Below are positions 34,220-43,570 of a DNA stretch of 64,000 nt, one piece after another. The translations under genes and the position numbers were made by a program. Source of the stretch: Acidithiobacillus marinus (GTDB taxonomy: Bacteria > Pseudomonadota > Gammaproteobacteria > Acidithiobacillales > Acidithiobacillaceae); NCBI RefSeq assembly GCF_002847505.1, contig NZ_MXAV01000040.1, positions 1 to 64,000 on the forward strand. Direction: 5' to 3'. The notes below the pieces were generated by a model, which was not told the origin of the DNA, did not search any database, and was given only the letters and a program-made list of their open reading frames with translations. Each line of letters opens with the position of its first letter. Position 1 is the stretch's first letter.

Positions 34220-34940
34220 GGGCCAGATGATCAGAAAGGGGGGTGCCGATACTTTCGATTTCGGTGAATTCCAGGTCCGGGCTGCAGAAAATATGATCAA
34301 AGGAAAAACGTGGTGACCAGCTCGGAAAGGTGGGCGGATTCCAGGGTGGCGCCTGCAGGCCACTTTCAGCCAGCAGCAGGCGGATTTCCGGAGAGCGCGC
34401 CGTGCAGTTCAGATCACCCATGAGAATGAGGGAGTGGCGCTGACCCAGGCGCTGGGCCAGATCGCGGATTTGACTGAAGCGAGCATGTCGGCTTAATCCC
34501 AAGTGGGTTATGACCACAGTCAGGGGACGTCCGTTGACATCGGTGCGGGTTTCCAGCATGCCCCGGCCTTTCATGAAGCTCGGCAGGGAGTGCGGTTTGC
34601 TGTGGGCAATGGGCCAGCGCGACAACACACTGTTGCTGTGCTGGGCCAGCTCGCCAAAATCCCGGGTACGTTGCTGGGCCCAGTAGGGAAACTGGGCGCG
34701 TTCGGCCAGAAAACCGGCCTGATTCACATACTGACTGCGAAAAGAGCCGGCATCCACTTCATTCAGACCGGCGATGTCGGCTTCGCGGAGAATCTCGGCA
34801 ATACGTTCCAGATTGCGCAGACTCTGGCCGTGGGGCATGACATATTTCCAGCCATGCAGAAGCATGTGCCGGGCGCGGTGCGAGCCAATACCGACCTGAA
34901 TATTGAAGGACATGACGGAAAAATCGTCGCGCTCAGTCAT
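34158..34940 (-). CDS. Endonuclease/exonuclease/phosphatase-family hydrolase
   Basis: 260 residues. EEP motifs are 'SFNIQVGIG', 'EILREADIAGLNEVD' (metal Glu), 'VVITHLGLS', 'LILMGDLNC' (GDLN) and a final 'RFSFDHIFCSPDLE...LSDHLALKARL' (DH...SDH). It hydrolyses phosphodiester bonds of nucleic acids or lipids; the substrate is unknown. The ATG at 34940 overlaps the upstream gene stop (ATGACTGA). Last gene of a four-gene minus-strand operon. Confidence 0.87.
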   Translation of the reverse strand: MTERDDFSVMSFNIQVGIGSHRARHMLLHGWKYVMPHGQSLRNLERIAEILREADIAGLNEVDAGSFRSQYVNQAGFLAERAQFPYWAQQRTRDFGELAQHSNSVLSRWPIAHSKPHSLPSFMKGRGMLETRTDVNGRPLTVVITHLGLSRHARFSQIRDLAQRLGQRHSLILMGDLNCTARSPEIRLLLAESGLQAPPWNPPTFPSWSPRFSFDHIFCSPDLEFTEIESIGTPLSDHLALKARLRWHSQTGADARHPSP

Positions 34941-35298
34941 TGTCCAGCACGATGAGGTTTTCCTGCCAGTCCTGTCCGCTGTCCCGGGTATAGGCGCGCA
35001 GAACAATCACCCCACGTATGTCGGTAGCCAGCCGGAGCTGATAGGGTGGATCAAGAGGGGATGGGGCGGTTTGCGGCAGGGTCGGGGTGGGATCCTGGGG
35101 CGCTGCCGCGTAGCAGGCAAACAGATTTTCGCCCCGGCTGGTCAGCATTTCCAGGGCGCTGACTTGTTGATCACCCTGCGCCGGATACACCGAGCAGGGG
35201 CGTCCGTGCAGAGATCCCACCAGGCCTTCGCCCTGACCCGATTGCAGATCACTGAGCAGGGCATTGGCGAGGGTGCGAGGTAGACGGAGAGTACTCAT
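34933..35298 (-). CDS. Degenerate JAB/MPN-like (M67) protein
   Basis: 121 residues from 'MSTLRLPRTLANALLSDL'. The length, the opening helix, 'GEGLVGSLHGRPCSVYP' and 'LFACYAAAP...PSPLDPPYQLRLATDIRGVIVLRAYTRD' follow the M67 JAMM layout, where 'EVCGLLAGR' and the zinc motif HSHP would stand. But HxH and the downstream Asp are absent, so a zinc isopeptidase is not possible. It is coded directly after the E1-like gene (4-nt overlap), the usual place for a JAB partner. This is my inference from layout, not a clear hit. Confidence 0.45.
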   Translation of the reverse strand: MSTLRLPRTLANALLSDLQSGQGEGLVGSLHGRPCSVYPAQGDQQVSALEMLTSRGENLFACYAAAPQDPTPTLPQTAPSPLDPPYQLRLATDIRGVIVLRAYTRDSGQDWQENLIVLDND

Positions 35299-36053
35299 GC
35301 GCAGACTTCGCAGGCCGGATCGCGACGCAGTTGTACCTGTCGCCACTGCCAGTGGAGGGCATCCAGCAGCATCAACTGTCCGCTCAGGGGGGAATCATGC
35401 CCACTGAGCAGGCGGATGGCCTCAACGGCCTGCATGCTGCCGAGGATGCCCAGTACAGGACCCAGAACGCCGTTACGGGAACAACTGTCTTCCGTGCTGT
35501 CGGTACTTTCTTCAGGATAGAGGCAGGCGTAACAGGCCGTATCGGTCTGGCGAAAATCAAAAACGCTGATTTGTCCTTCCCAGCGAATGGCAGCGGCGCT
35601 GATCAGTGGCTTACGCGCCGCACGGCAGGCGCGGTTGATGAGATGGCGGCTCTGGAAATTGTCGGTGCAATCCAGCACCAGATCATGGGTCTCCAGAGCG
35701 ATTCCCAGGGATTCGGCCTGGGCATGCTCGGTCCAGGCACTCACGCGAATCTGGGGATTCAGGGCCAGCAGGCGTTCCCGGGCGACGTTGGCTTTACTGC
35801 GGCCTGCATCCTCTTCGCGATAGAGAATCTGGCGTTGCAAGTTGCTGGATTCGATTTGGTCACCATCACAAAGCGTCAGCTGCCCGATCCCTGCTGCAGC
35901 CAGATACTGGGCAGCGGGGCATCCCAGTCCGCCCAAGCCGATAATGAGCACCCGGCTGTGCAGCAGTTTTTCCTGACCGGCCAGGTCTATCTCGGGCAGC
36001 AGTATCTGACGGGAGTAGCGCAACAGGCTGGCATCATCGAGAGTCTCAGTCAT
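35295..36053 (-). CDS. E1-like sulphur-carrier adenylyltransferase (MoeB/ThiF family)
   Basis: 252 residues. 'LLRYSRQILLPEIDLAGQEKL' opens as in MoeB/ThiF; ATP site 'VLIIGLGGLGCPAAQYLAAAGI' with 'DGDQIESSNLQRQILY'; 'LVLDCTDNFQSRHLINRACRAARKPLISAA'; two zinc CxxC pairs as 'CYACLYP' and C-terminal 'CEVCA'. It adenylates the C-terminal glycine of MoaD or ThiS; it could serve the ThiS at 28128, which lacks a thiF beside it. The ATG at 36053 overlaps the upstream stop. Confidence 0.9.
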   Translation of the reverse strand: MTETLDDASLLRYSRQILLPEIDLAGQEKLLHSRVLIIGLGGLGCPAAQYLAAAGIGQLTLCDGDQIESSNLQRQILYREEDAGRSKANVARERLLALNPQIRVSAWTEHAQAESLGIALETHDLVLDCTDNFQSRHLINRACRAARKPLISAAAIRWEGQISVFDFRQTDTACYACLYPEESTDSTEDSCSRNGVLGPVLGILGSMQAVEAIRLLSGHDSPLSGQLMLLDALHWQWRQVQLRRDPACEVCA

Positions 36054-36489
36054 TGTTGAAATCATAGTCGATGTCATTGTCCTCCACCGCCATTCCCGGC
36101 ACAGCTTGATACGTCCCTTGCTGACGATCCAGGCGGACGTGATAGCGTTCGCGGATGGCGTCCAGCATCCAGAGAATCTCGCTGGGATGTCCGGCGTGGG
36201 TACCATGCAAGAGATGGCGCAGATAGAGGGCGTCGGCATCGACTTTGATGAGCAGCGGTAGGGGCAAGTCGAGAGGCAGAACATGCTGGTGCACGACCCA
36301 TTCGATGGGGGTCGGCGGATGGCTTGGAGCTATACGGGTGTCTATCCGAAAATGCCCGCCGCCACCGGGTTGCTCCAGCAACTCCTTGAAATACTGATCC
36401 GGGAACCCGCGATGGACGATGAGCGTACGTCCATTGAAACGCTTCAGAAATTGTTCTTGCAGATGTATAGGCGATATGGAGTTAGGCAT
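36046..36489 (-). CDS. Hypothetical protein, 147 aa, leads E1-like operon
   Basis: I do not recognise a family. It begins 'MPNSISPIHLQEQFLKRFNG', has a Pro-rich middle ('SHPPTPIEWVVHQHVLPLDLPL') and 'HGTHAGHPSEILWMLDAIRERY' before a very acidic tail rich in Asp and Asn. No cysteine occurs, no signal peptide, no membrane segment. It overlaps the E1-like gene by 8 nt and so is probably cotranslated with it. Confidence 0.6.
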   Translation of the reverse strand: MPNSISPIHLQEQFLKRFNGRTLIVHRGFPDQYFKELLEQPGGGGHFRIDTRIAPSHPPTPIEWVVHQHVLPLDLPLPLLIKVDADALYLRHLLHGTHAGHPSEILWMLDAIRERYHVRLDRQQGTYQAVPGMAVEDNDIDYDFNND

Positions 36490-36514
36490 ATTTCAAGTGT
36501 AGCAACGCAAGGCA

Positions 36515-37687
36515 TTATCGGCCACTGTTGGTCTCTCCCAAGGCCAGACGGCCACCATAACCGGTCATCTCCAGATAGCCCTTACCCAGCGTTTTTCCCT
36601 GATGGATGGCGCGGACAGCACCTTCCCAGTAGAGGGTGCCGCTGCTATGGCTGGCATTGAATTCCTGGTCATCCATCAACGGCGCGATGGTAAATTTCTG
36701 TTTCCCTACCTGAATGCGCCAACGCACCGGATAGCGGATGCCGGTTTGGGGAGAGTGCCACCATCCGGTGGCCTGCATGTGAATCTGGTCGCCATGAAAA
36801 TACTGCACCTGACCATTGCCCAGACGTTGGGTGGCTGACAGCCAGAGCGGGCTGCCGTCGGCCCGGCGCATCATGAAGACCATCAGTGCGCCACCATGGT
36901 CGAGATTGAGCCCCAGCCAGTCCCAGCCGACCGCCGAGGGCGGCAGATAAGCCGCAGACCATTCATGATCCAGCCAGGCTTCGCCTTTGACAGCTTCGGT
37001 TTTGCCCTGAATGCGGAGTTGCCCGCTGACTTGCAGGTGCGGGATGCTGTAATAGTAACTGGCATTATGGGGATGGGGACCTTTCTGGCTGATGCCCAGG
37101 GGACCTTCCAGCAGGGGCGGCTGTGTCTGGTGGAATTGTAGGGCATAACCCATGTTTTTCCCCTGAATATCGGCGTGGTAGCCATCAGGAGTCTGGCGCA
37201 GAAACCAGTGACGAATCCAGACCTGGGTATGGTCGCGGTCAGCTCCGGCCAGCCCCAGTCCGGCCCTGGCAATACGCTGGGCGGTCAGCAGATGACCAAC
37301 ATCCGGATCGCTGATGGCGGCTTCGGCAAATATCAGCTGGTGCGGGTTGAAAGCGCTGGGATTCGCCCAGATCTTGTTGGGCCGCACCCGGAAAAAAGTC
37401 AACTGAAAGCCGAGAGGATGCCCTGCACGGTTCGTGAGCCAACCAGTGATATACCACCATTCGATAGGAAAATGTGGGTGACTGCCATAGGCATTGGGAA
37501 ATTGCAGGGGATGCTGCGGCGTCACTTGCACCTGGGGCGTGGGCTGCAAGGGCAGCACGGCGGGCGGCAGCCCGGCAGCCCGGACCGTCATGGGGCTCAG
37601 TAGCAGAAGCGTCATCAGAAGAAACACATGTCCAGTGTTGTGTCCCCTGTTTTGGCGTAAGGATGTCAGCAAATGCAGTTTAGTCAT
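36515..37687 (-). CDS. AttH/CrtC-like lipocalin-fold secreted protein
   Basis: 390 residues. Signal peptide 'VFLLMTLLLLSPMTVRAAG' (residues ~20-38). The body matches the AttH/CrtC double-calycin family: 'FPNAYGSHPHFPIEWWYITGWL', 'GFQLTFFRVRP', 'GEAWLDHEWSAAYLPPSAVGWDWLGLNLD', 'LMVFMMRRADGS' and 'TGIRYPVRWRIQVG'. Its function is not established; AttH genes typically stand with an ABC exporter of the LolCDE/MacB kind, as here. Overlaps the FtsX-type gene by 8 nt. Confidence 0.85.
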   Translation of the reverse strand: MTKLHLLTSLRQNRGHNTGHVFLLMTLLLLSPMTVRAAGLPPAVLPLQPTPQVQVTPQHPLQFPNAYGSHPHFPIEWWYITGWLTNRAGHPLGFQLTFFRVRPNKIWANPSAFNPHQLIFAEAAISDPDVGHLLTAQRIARAGLGLAGADRDHTQVWIRHWFLRQTPDGYHADIQGKNMGYALQFHQTQPPLLEGPLGISQKGPHPHNASYYYSIPHLQVSGQLRIQGKTEAVKGEAWLDHEWSAAYLPPSAVGWDWLGLNLDHGGALMVFMMRRADGSPLWLSATQRLGNGQVQYFHGDQIHMQATGWWHSPQTGIRYPVRWRIQVGKQKFTIAPLMDDQEFNASHSSGTLYWEGAVRAIHQGKTLGKGYLEMTGYGGRLALGETNSGR

Positions 37688-40187
37688 CGCGTATCACCGC
37701 CGAGCTGTGGCGCAGAGCTCGGCGTCCGGCGAGGATCATGGTGCCGGTGCTCGCTATCCACAGAATGAGACTGAGCAGTCCCAACAAGGACCAGGGAGGC
37801 TGGAAGCCCATGTGCCAATGAAAGGATTCAGGGTTGACCACCATAATCAGGATGATGCTGATGGCGAGGCCCAGAGCGCCGCCGATGACAATACCCGACA
37901 GGGAGAGAACACTGCCTTCGGCAAAAAGAATGGTCAGCAGATCGCGCTGCCGCAGGCCAATATGACGGAGCATGGCAAATTCGTTGCGGCGCATCAGCGT
38001 TTGCGCGCCAAACCCACTACTTACGCCGAGAAGGCCGATGACCATGGCAACTGCCTCCAGAGCATAGGTCGCGGCAAAACTCTGGTTGAATATCTTCAAA
38101 CTGCGCTGCCGAATTTCCCGGGGCGTGGCGATCAAGAATTGTCGGGAATCAGGAATTTGCTGATGCAGTTGCGTGAGTGCCGCAGCTATTGACACATGGG
38201 GGCGCAACCACAGGGCGACACCATTGACGCCCTGGTCATGGGACCACTGGCGATATTCCTGAATGGGCATGGAAATGGATCCTTCCTGATAGGCATAGTC
38301 TCGATAAATACCGGCGATACTGACGCTGCGCTGCTGTCCGCCCAAGGGGATCTGCACCTGCTGACCCAAATGCCAGTGACTAATGCCTGCCAGAATATCC
38401 GATATCCATACCGGTGGCGCGCTCAGACTTTTGAGCGGAACAGCGCTGATGATCTGGATTTCCCGTCCGGGATTGTGCAAATTCATGCCACGAGCCAGTA
38501 AAGTGACGGGCGGATGGCCGGGCAAAAGATTGATACTCACCCGACGCAGCGGCGAGCATTGACTGACAACCGCAAGCTGGCAGAGAGACTTGGCACTGTC
38601 CGCCGGGAGCAGCGCGTCCTTGTTCATCCCTGCCTGCACATACAAATCAGCACGGAGAATATCACCGAGCCAGTTGGCGACAGAATCCCGAAAGGATCCC
38701 ACCATGATCGCCATGGCCACTACCAGACTGAAGGCAACTACCACCGCCGCCAGGCTTTGCGCTGCCCGCCCCGGAGCCCCGCGTAACTGTTGCAGCGCCA
38801 GGCGCCATAAAGTCGCTCCGGGGAGGGGGATGAGATGAATGATCAGGCGGAGTAAGGGGGTCAATAAAAAAAGCAGGGCAAAAAGTAGACAGGCAATGGC
38901 GCCGTAAGCCAGGTAGGGAATACCGTGGATGGCAGGTGCCAGTGCCCCCATGAGGGCAAGGAGCAGGAGCAGGAAACCCATATAGGGATGTTGCCGATGT
39001 AGGGTGGACTGTTCTTCGGCACCGGCGCGCAGAGCTTGAGCTGGCATGGCCTGACTGGTTTCCCAGGCGGGTAGAAACGCACCGATTAACGCAGCAGTGA
39101 GTCCTGCTGTAAAAAACAGCAGCATCAGCAAGGGGTGCCAGTGTAACTGCAGGGCCGATCCGCTGAAATAACCGGCCCCCAGATCACCACCCAGATGCGC
39201 CAGCGCCAGCCCGGCGGTGAGTACCCCCAAGGGCAAGCCCAGCAGGGCGCCGGGAATCCCCAACGTCAAACCCTGCAACATGACCGCAAAAATGATTTCC
39301 CGGCGGCGCAAACCCAACACCCGTAAAAGGGCGAGCTGTTGCCGCTGGCGTACAACCCCCATCGCCAGGGTGGCATATACCAGAAAGGCGCCGGTAAACA
39401 GAGCGACCAGAGAAAGTACCAGCAGATTGACGCGATAGGCTCGGGACGCATCGGCAGCAACCCGCCCCTGTTGGACCGGAGTTTCCAGCAGCGCACCGGG
39501 CGGCAGCAGGGGCCGCCATTTTTGTTCAAAGGCAGCATTGCTGATACCCGGTCGCAGTCGCAAGTCGATCTGATTGATCTGATTTCCCCGTCCCCATAAC
39601 CATTGGACAGCGGCAATATCCATGACGCCTATGGCACCGATGCCGGGGATATCCGGCAGCTCGCCGATGATATGAAGACGGCGTGGGTGACCAGCAGCGT
39701 TGACAGTCAACGTGTCGCCCACCTTTAAGCCCAAGGTCCGCATGGCGGAGGGGCTCAGCACCATACTCAGGGGATTCAGGAGTGCCAAGGGGCTATGTAG
39801 ATGGAGAGGAAGCAATGGCTGTCCCATGCGGACTGCCTGAAAGGCGTCTATCCCCAGAATGTGCAGCGGGGCTTTACGAGCCGGCTGGATGATTGCCGCC
39901 TGCAGGTGGATTTCCGGCGCGGCGACAGCCACTCCCGGCGCCATGCTCAGACGGGTATACCAAGAATCGGCGAAGCCTGGTCCGGGAGCACTAAGCGTCA
40001 GATCGGCCTGCCCTGCCATGCGCCGCAGACCGGCCGAAAAATCGCTCACGGCCTGCACGTTGATGAGCGCTATGGCCAGACCCAGAGCTACCCCCAAAGC
40101 GATTCCCACGATGGCGAGGATGGTTGCGCCGGGACGTTGTCGCAGCGGGCGCCAGACCGCTGCCTGCCAGGGAATGCGCGTGATCAC
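37680..40187 (-). CDS. FtsX-like ABC permease, two-domain
   Basis: 835 residues. About ten membrane helices in the FtsX/MacB pattern: one at residues ~22-45, a long periplasmic domain, three helices around 270-400, a second block of four near 410-500, another periplasmic domain and three final helices ('MVIGLLGVSSGFGAQTLM', 'AEGSVLSLSGIVIGGALGLA', 'GLLSLILWIASTGTMIL'). It should export or extract lipids or lipoproteins with the ATPase upstream (4-nt overlap) and AttH downstream. Confidence 0.88.
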   Translation of the reverse strand: MITRIPWQAAVWRPLRQRPGATILAIVGIALGVALGLAIALINVQAVSDFSAGLRRMAGQADLTLSAPGPGFADSWYTRLSMAPGVAVAAPEIHLQAAIIQPARKAPLHILGIDAFQAVRMGQPLLPLHLHSPLALLNPLSMVLSPSAMRTLGLKVGDTLTVNAAGHPRRLHIIGELPDIPGIGAIGVMDIAAVQWLWGRGNQINQIDLRLRPGISNAAFEQKWRPLLPPGALLETPVQQGRVAADASRAYRVNLLVLSLVALFTGAFLVYATLAMGVVRQRQQLALLRVLGLRRREIIFAVMLQGLTLGIPGALLGLPLGVLTAGLALAHLGGDLGAGYFSGSALQLHWHPLLMLLFFTAGLTAALIGAFLPAWETSQAMPAQALRAGAEEQSTLHRQHPYMGFLLLLLALMGALAPAIHGIPYLAYGAIACLLFALLFLLTPLLRLIIHLIPLPGATLWRLALQQLRGAPGRAAQSLAAVVVAFSLVVAMAIMVGSFRDSVANWLGDILRADLYVQAGMNKDALLPADSAKSLCQLAVVSQCSPLRRVSINLLPGHPPVTLLARGMNLHNPGREIQIISAVPLKSLSAPPVWISDILAGISHWHLGQQVQIPLGGQQRSVSIAGIYRDYAYQEGSISMPIQEYRQWSHDQGVNGVALWLRPHVSIAAALTQLHQQIPDSRQFLIATPREIRQRSLKIFNQSFAATYALEAVAMVIGLLGVSSGFGAQTLMRRNEFAMLRHIGLRQRDLLTILFAEGSVLSLSGIVIGGALGLAISIILIMVVNPESFHWHMGFQPPWSLLGLLSLILWIASTGTMILAGRRALRHSSAVIRDD

Positions 40188-40858
40188 TTTGAATGAAACC
40201 CCTGGGCATCAAAACGCAGCAGACGTTGGGCCCGCTGGGCAGCGGCTGGAGAGTGGGTAACCAGCAGGACCGCCGGTCCTTCGTTTTCCAGGGCGGTATA
40301 AAGCAGGGTCATGACCGATTCAGCAGACTCTGCATCCAGGCTTCCCGTGGGTTCATCCGCCAGAATCAGGGCAGGGCGATGGACAATCGCCCGAGCCACG
40401 GCCACTCTTTGCATTTCCCCCCCCGACAGCTCCCTTGGCCACGCCTGTAGACGGTCAACTATCCCCAATTGTTCGGCAAGCTGCTGAACGCGCAGGGACA
40501 ACTCCTTGCGCGGCAACCCATTGAGACGCCAGGGCAGAGCGATATTTTCCGCCACGTTCAGTTGCGGGATCAGATGAAATGCCTGAAACACAAAGCCCAT
40601 TTGCCGACGACGCAGTAGGGTGCGGCTATCGTCATCCAGCGCGTTCAGGTTCTGGTTCTGAAAATGCATTTGGCCTGCATCGGAACGTTCGAGCCCGGCG
40701 ATAATGTGCAGCAAGGTACTTTTCCCGACCCCGCTTTCTCCCATGATAGCCACAAAATCACCCGAGTAGACTTCCAGGCTGGCGTCTCGAAACAACCACT
40801 TATCCGGAGCTCCGGGAAGACGTTTGGCTAAATCCTGTAAAACCAGAAGGGCTGTCAC
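40184..40858 (-). CDS. ABC ATPase, LolD/MacB-like
   Basis: 224 residues from a GTG at 40858 (a TTG at 40906 would add 16 codons). Walker A '[17 protein letters not shown]', signature '[15 protein letters not shown]', Walker B '[12 protein letters not shown]', H-loop 'LVTHSP'. '[21 protein letters not shown]' is characteristic of the LolD/MacB class that powers mechanotransmission permeases rather than solute channels. First of the three-gene AttH operon. Confidence 0.9.
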   Translation of the reverse strand: MTALLVLQDLAKRLPGAPDKWLFRDASLEVYSGDFVAIMGESGVGKSTLLHIIAGLERSDAGQMHFQNQNLNALDDDSRTLLRRRQMGFVFQAFHLIPQLNVAENIALPWRLNGLPRKELSLRVQQLAEQLGIVDRLQAWPRELSGGEMQRVAVARAIVHRPALILADEPTGSLDAESAESVMTLLYTALENEGPAVLLVTHSPAAAQRAQRLLRFDAQGFHSK

Positions 40859-40983
40859 GAGAGCTTTTCTCCAAGGACTGGACGGAAATAGATTAGCATA
40901 TTGCAATACTACATGTTCAGACGCTCAAAGCTCTGGAAAATTCGTTGTGGGATCCATGGCTGTTCTGGTGGGCTCTTCAGTCT

Positions 40984-41013
40984 TTGACCTCCACCCGAAC
41001 AAGGGAGTATTAT
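40984..41013 (+). promoter_or_regulatory. Promoter of tRNA-Ser gene
   Basis: TTGACC at 40984-40989 and TATTAT at 41008-41013 with an 18-base spacer; the tRNA begins 10 bases after the -10. Confidence 0.65.
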
Positions 41014-41022
41014 CTGCCCATC

Positions 41023-41115
41023 GGAGAGATGGCCGAGCGGCTGAAGGCGCTCCCCTGCTAAGGGAGTATGGGGCTAAACACTCCATCGAGGGTTCGAATC
41101 CCTCTCTCTCCGCCA
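41023..41115 (+). tRNA. tRNA-Ser(GCU)
   Basis: Acceptor stem GGAGAGA (41023-41029) pairs with TCTCTCC (41105-41111). The anticodon loop is CTGCTAA, anticodon GCT, for AGC/AGU serine codons. A long variable arm is present, as in class II tRNAs, and GGTTCGAATCC forms the T-arm. The CCA end is encoded (41113-41115). Confidence 0.97.
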
Positions 41116-41180
41116 CTTCATGTTATTCGTGATTCAATCCTGTCCGTGGTCTGATCAATACTTCACTAAATGGCATGGTG

Positions 41181-41423
41181 TCATTCACTTTTCTCGAGTT
41201 TGAGGTGAATAGCGGCAATGAGCTGGAGCTTGTTGCTCCCCACGTCAAACACAGACTTGTCACCCAGCTTGAACCCCACAGCAAAGCAGGCTTTCACTGC
41301 AAAAATCACATTAATATGCCGCCCAAGCCGACAGCAGGCCAGCATTGATCGGGCCATGCTTCTCGAACAAAAAAACCATGGTTCACGCATTCCAAAGCCG
41401 GTGTCTGGGCAACTTACTTGCAT
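41181..41423 (-). pseudogene. Possible HigB/RelE-like toxin remnant
   Basis: In the ~470-base gap between tRNA-Ser and trxA, the minus strand carries 'VKACFAVGFKLGDKSVFDVG' followed by 'SNKLQLIAAIHLKLEK'. This resembles the middle of HigB mRNA interferases (VFNIGGNKYRLIAAIH), but there is no proper start or C-terminus and no antitoxin. Adjacent to a tRNA gene, a common integration site. The rest of the gap holds only the trxA leader with a GAGGAGC ribosome-binding site. Confidence 0.4.
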
Positions 41424-41586
41424 CCTATGCTTAAAGTGCTATGCTTTCCTCACCTTCAATTGAAAGAAGAGCAAACCTGCAAGCGCCGTCCGGTGCGATA
41501 GAGTTTGGGATTATCCCACATGAACCAAAACTGATGACTTTCCACCCTAGGCGCTATACCAATCTGAAACAGAGGAGCTATCTCCC

Positions 41587-41913
41587 ATGAGCGATGCTAT
41601 TATGTATGTGTCTGACGACAGTTTCGAGACGGATGTACTGCAATGTTCCAAACCGGTTCTGGTCGATTTTTGGGCAGAATGGTGTGGTCCTTGCAAAATG
41701 ATCGCCCCGATTCTTGAAGAAGTAGCGGTTGAATATGCTGAAAAGTTACAAATTGCTAAGTTTAACATCGACGAAAATCCCAACACCCCTCCTCAGTATG
41801 GTATTCGTGGTATCCCTACCTTGTTGCTGTTCAAAAATGGAAAATTGGAAGCAACAAAAGTGGGTGCCTTGAGTAAAGCCCAGCTGACGGCCTTTCTGGA
41901 TAGCCAACTTTGA
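41587..41913 (+). CDS. trxA: Thioredoxin
   Basis: 108 residues, cytosolic disulphide reductase. Active site WCGPC at residues 32-36 in '[19 protein letters not shown]', the catalytic Asp in 'VDFW', and the cis-Pro loop '[11 protein letters not shown]'. Length and layout match E. coli TrxA. The stop codon overlaps a TTG of the rho frame (41910); trxA-rho is a common pair. Confidence 0.97.
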   Translation: MSDAIMYVSDDSFETDVLQCSKPVLVDFWAEWCGPCKMIAPILEEVAVEYAEKLQIAKFNIDENPNTPPQYGIRGIPTLLLFKNGKLEATKVGALSKAQLTAFLDSQL

Positions 41914-42026
41914 ATACACCACGTCCCCGCCGTAAATCGCCCCGTACACCCAAGTCCTTTCCCAACGAAGATATTCTGATCGAAGAAGAAGAGTCTTTGC
42001 TGTTGCCCAACCCGGGTGCGTCAGCT

Positions 42027-43283
42027 ATGAATCTCACTGATTTGAAAAGAAAAACTGCCGCTGAACTGGCTATCATTTGTCAGGATATGGGGCTGGATGG
42101 CACTGCCCGTCAGAAAAAACAGGAAATTATTTTCAATATCCTGAAAGCCCATGCCCGCAATGGCGACGCGATTTATGGTGAGGGCGTGCTGGAAATCCTG
42201 CAAGATGGTTTCGGGTTTTTGCGAGCAGCCTCAGGGTCTTATATGGCTGGACCCGATGACATTTATGTTTCTCCTTCGCAAATTCGCCGCTTTCATTTGC
42301 AGACTGGTGACACGGTATCCGGACAAATTCGGCCACCCAAGGAAGGGGAGCGCTATTTTGCTTTGCTCAAAGTGGAAAGCATCAATTTTGAATCTCCCGA
42401 AGCGACCCGCAACAAGGTCAACTTTGATGATTTGACCCCTTTGTTTCCCGATGAGCCCCTGCGTTTGGAGTATGACGGAGTGGCTTACGGGGAAGTGGCG
42501 CCGCGCATCATTGATCTGGTGTCGCCCATCGGCAAAGGGCAGCGCGGCTTGATTGTGGCACCACCGAAAACCGGTAAGACGGTATTATTACAGCAGATTG
42601 CCCACGCCATTACGGCCAATCATCCTGAATGCTACCTGATTGTGTTGCTGATTGATGAACGCCCCGAAGAAGTGACGGACATGCAGCGCTCAGTCAAAGG
42701 GGAAGTGGTTTCCTCCACTTTTGACGAACCGGCCACCCGCCACACTCAGGTCGCTGAAATTGTGCTTGAAAAAGCCAAGCGGCTGGTAGAGCACAAGCAC
42801 GATGTGGTCATTCTGCTGGATTCCATTACCCGCCTGGCCAGAGCCTTCAATACCGTGGTGCCGTCATCGGGTAAGGTGTTGACGGGTGGTGTGGACGCCA
42901 ATGCTCTGCAGAAGCCCAAGCGTTTTTTTGGTGCCGCTCGGAATATTGAAGAGGGTGGTAGCCTGACCATTATCGCTACGGCTCTGGTTGAAACCGGTTC
43001 CAAGATGGACGAAGTGATTTTTGAGGAGTTCAAGGGTACCGGCAATATGGAAGTGCATCTGGATCGCCGCCTGGCGGAAAAGCGCACCTATCCGGCCATT
43101 AACCTCAATAAATCCGGAACACGTCGGGAAGAACTGCTGGTCCCGGCAGACTTGCTCAGCAAAATGTGGGTGTTGCGCAAACTGCTGGCGCCTATGGATT
43201 CCCTGGAGTCCATGGAGTTTCTGCTGGACAAGGTCCGCGCGACCAAAAATAATGCGGAGTTTTTTGACTCCATGAACCGCTGA
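42027..43283 (+). CDS. rho: Transcription termination factor Rho
   Basis: 418 residues from the ATG at 42027, matching E. coli Rho (419). N-terminal '[22 protein letters not shown]', OB-fold RNA-binding part '[29 protein letters not shown]', Walker A '[16 protein letters not shown]', '[14 protein letters not shown]', '[20 protein letters not shown]', Q-loop/R-loop region and arginine finger part '[25 protein letters not shown]'. The frame is open from 41910, giving an alternative 39-residue charged N-terminal extension started at TTG. Confidence 0.95.
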   Translation: MNLTDLKRKTAAELAIICQDMGLDGTARQKKQEIIFNILKAHARNGDAIYGEGVLEILQDGFGFLRAASGSYMAGPDDIYVSPSQIRRFHLQTGDTVSGQIRPPKEGERYFALLKVESINFESPEATRNKVNFDDLTPLFPDEPLRLEYDGVAYGEVAPRIIDLVSPIGKGQRGLIVAPPKTGKTVLLQQIAHAITANHPECYLIVLLIDERPEEVTDMQRSVKGEVVSSTFDEPATRHTQVAEIVLEKAKRLVEHKHDVVILLDSITRLARAFNTVVPSSGKVLTGGVDANALQKPKRFFGAARNIEEGGSLTIIATALVETGSKMDEVIFEEFKGTGNMEVHLDRRLAEKRTYPAINLNKSGTRREELLVPADLLSKMWVLRKLLAPMDSLESMEFLLDKVRATKNNAEFFDSMNR

Positions 43284-43291
43284 GGATTGGC

Positions 43292-43320
43292 TGGACGCCT
43301 GCCCCCTCTATCCCTATAAT
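43292..43320 (+). promoter_or_regulatory. Promoter of rpmE
   Basis: A perfect -10 TATAAT at 43315-43320 with TGGACG at 43292-43297 as -35, spacer 17. It lies in the rho-rpmE gap and gives a ~30-nt leader. Confidence 0.6.
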
Positions 43321-43357
43321 TCGCCTCTTTGTATTCAGGCCCGAGAGTAGCTTAACT

Positions 43358-43564
43358 ATGAAATCCGAAATTCATCCCAAGTACGAAGAAATCACGGTCA
43401 CCTGCAGTTGCGGGAATGTGTTCAAAACCCGTTCAACTGCCAATCGTGATCTGCACATCGATTTGTGCTCCGAATGTCATCCGTTTTACACCGGCAAGCA
43501 GCGTAATGTGTCCGCCGCTGGTCAGGTTGAAAAATTCCGCAAGCGTTACGGCGGCGGTCAATAA
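43358..43564 (+). CDS. rpmE: 50S ribosomal protein L31, zinc-binding form
   Basis: 68 residues. '[20 protein letters not shown]' with cysteines at 16, 18, 37 and 40 (C-x-C ... C-x-x-C), so this is the C+ form that binds zinc; the C-terminus '[20 protein letters not shown]' is characteristic of bL31. It bridges 50S and 30S. Start follows GAGAG. Confidence 0.97.
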   Translation: MKSEIHPKYEEITVTCSCGNVFKTRSTANRDLHIDLCSECHPFYTGKQRNVSAAGQVEKFRKRYGGGQ

Positions 43565-43570
43565 GTTTTC

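Noticed and set aside
35295-36284. 329-codon version of the E1-like protein
   Set aside because: The first 77 codons are a shadow of the upstream gene; the family start is the ATG at 36053.
36046-36489. E2-like conjugating enzyme next to the E1-like gene
   Set aside because: The protein has no cysteine at all, so it cannot carry a thioester.
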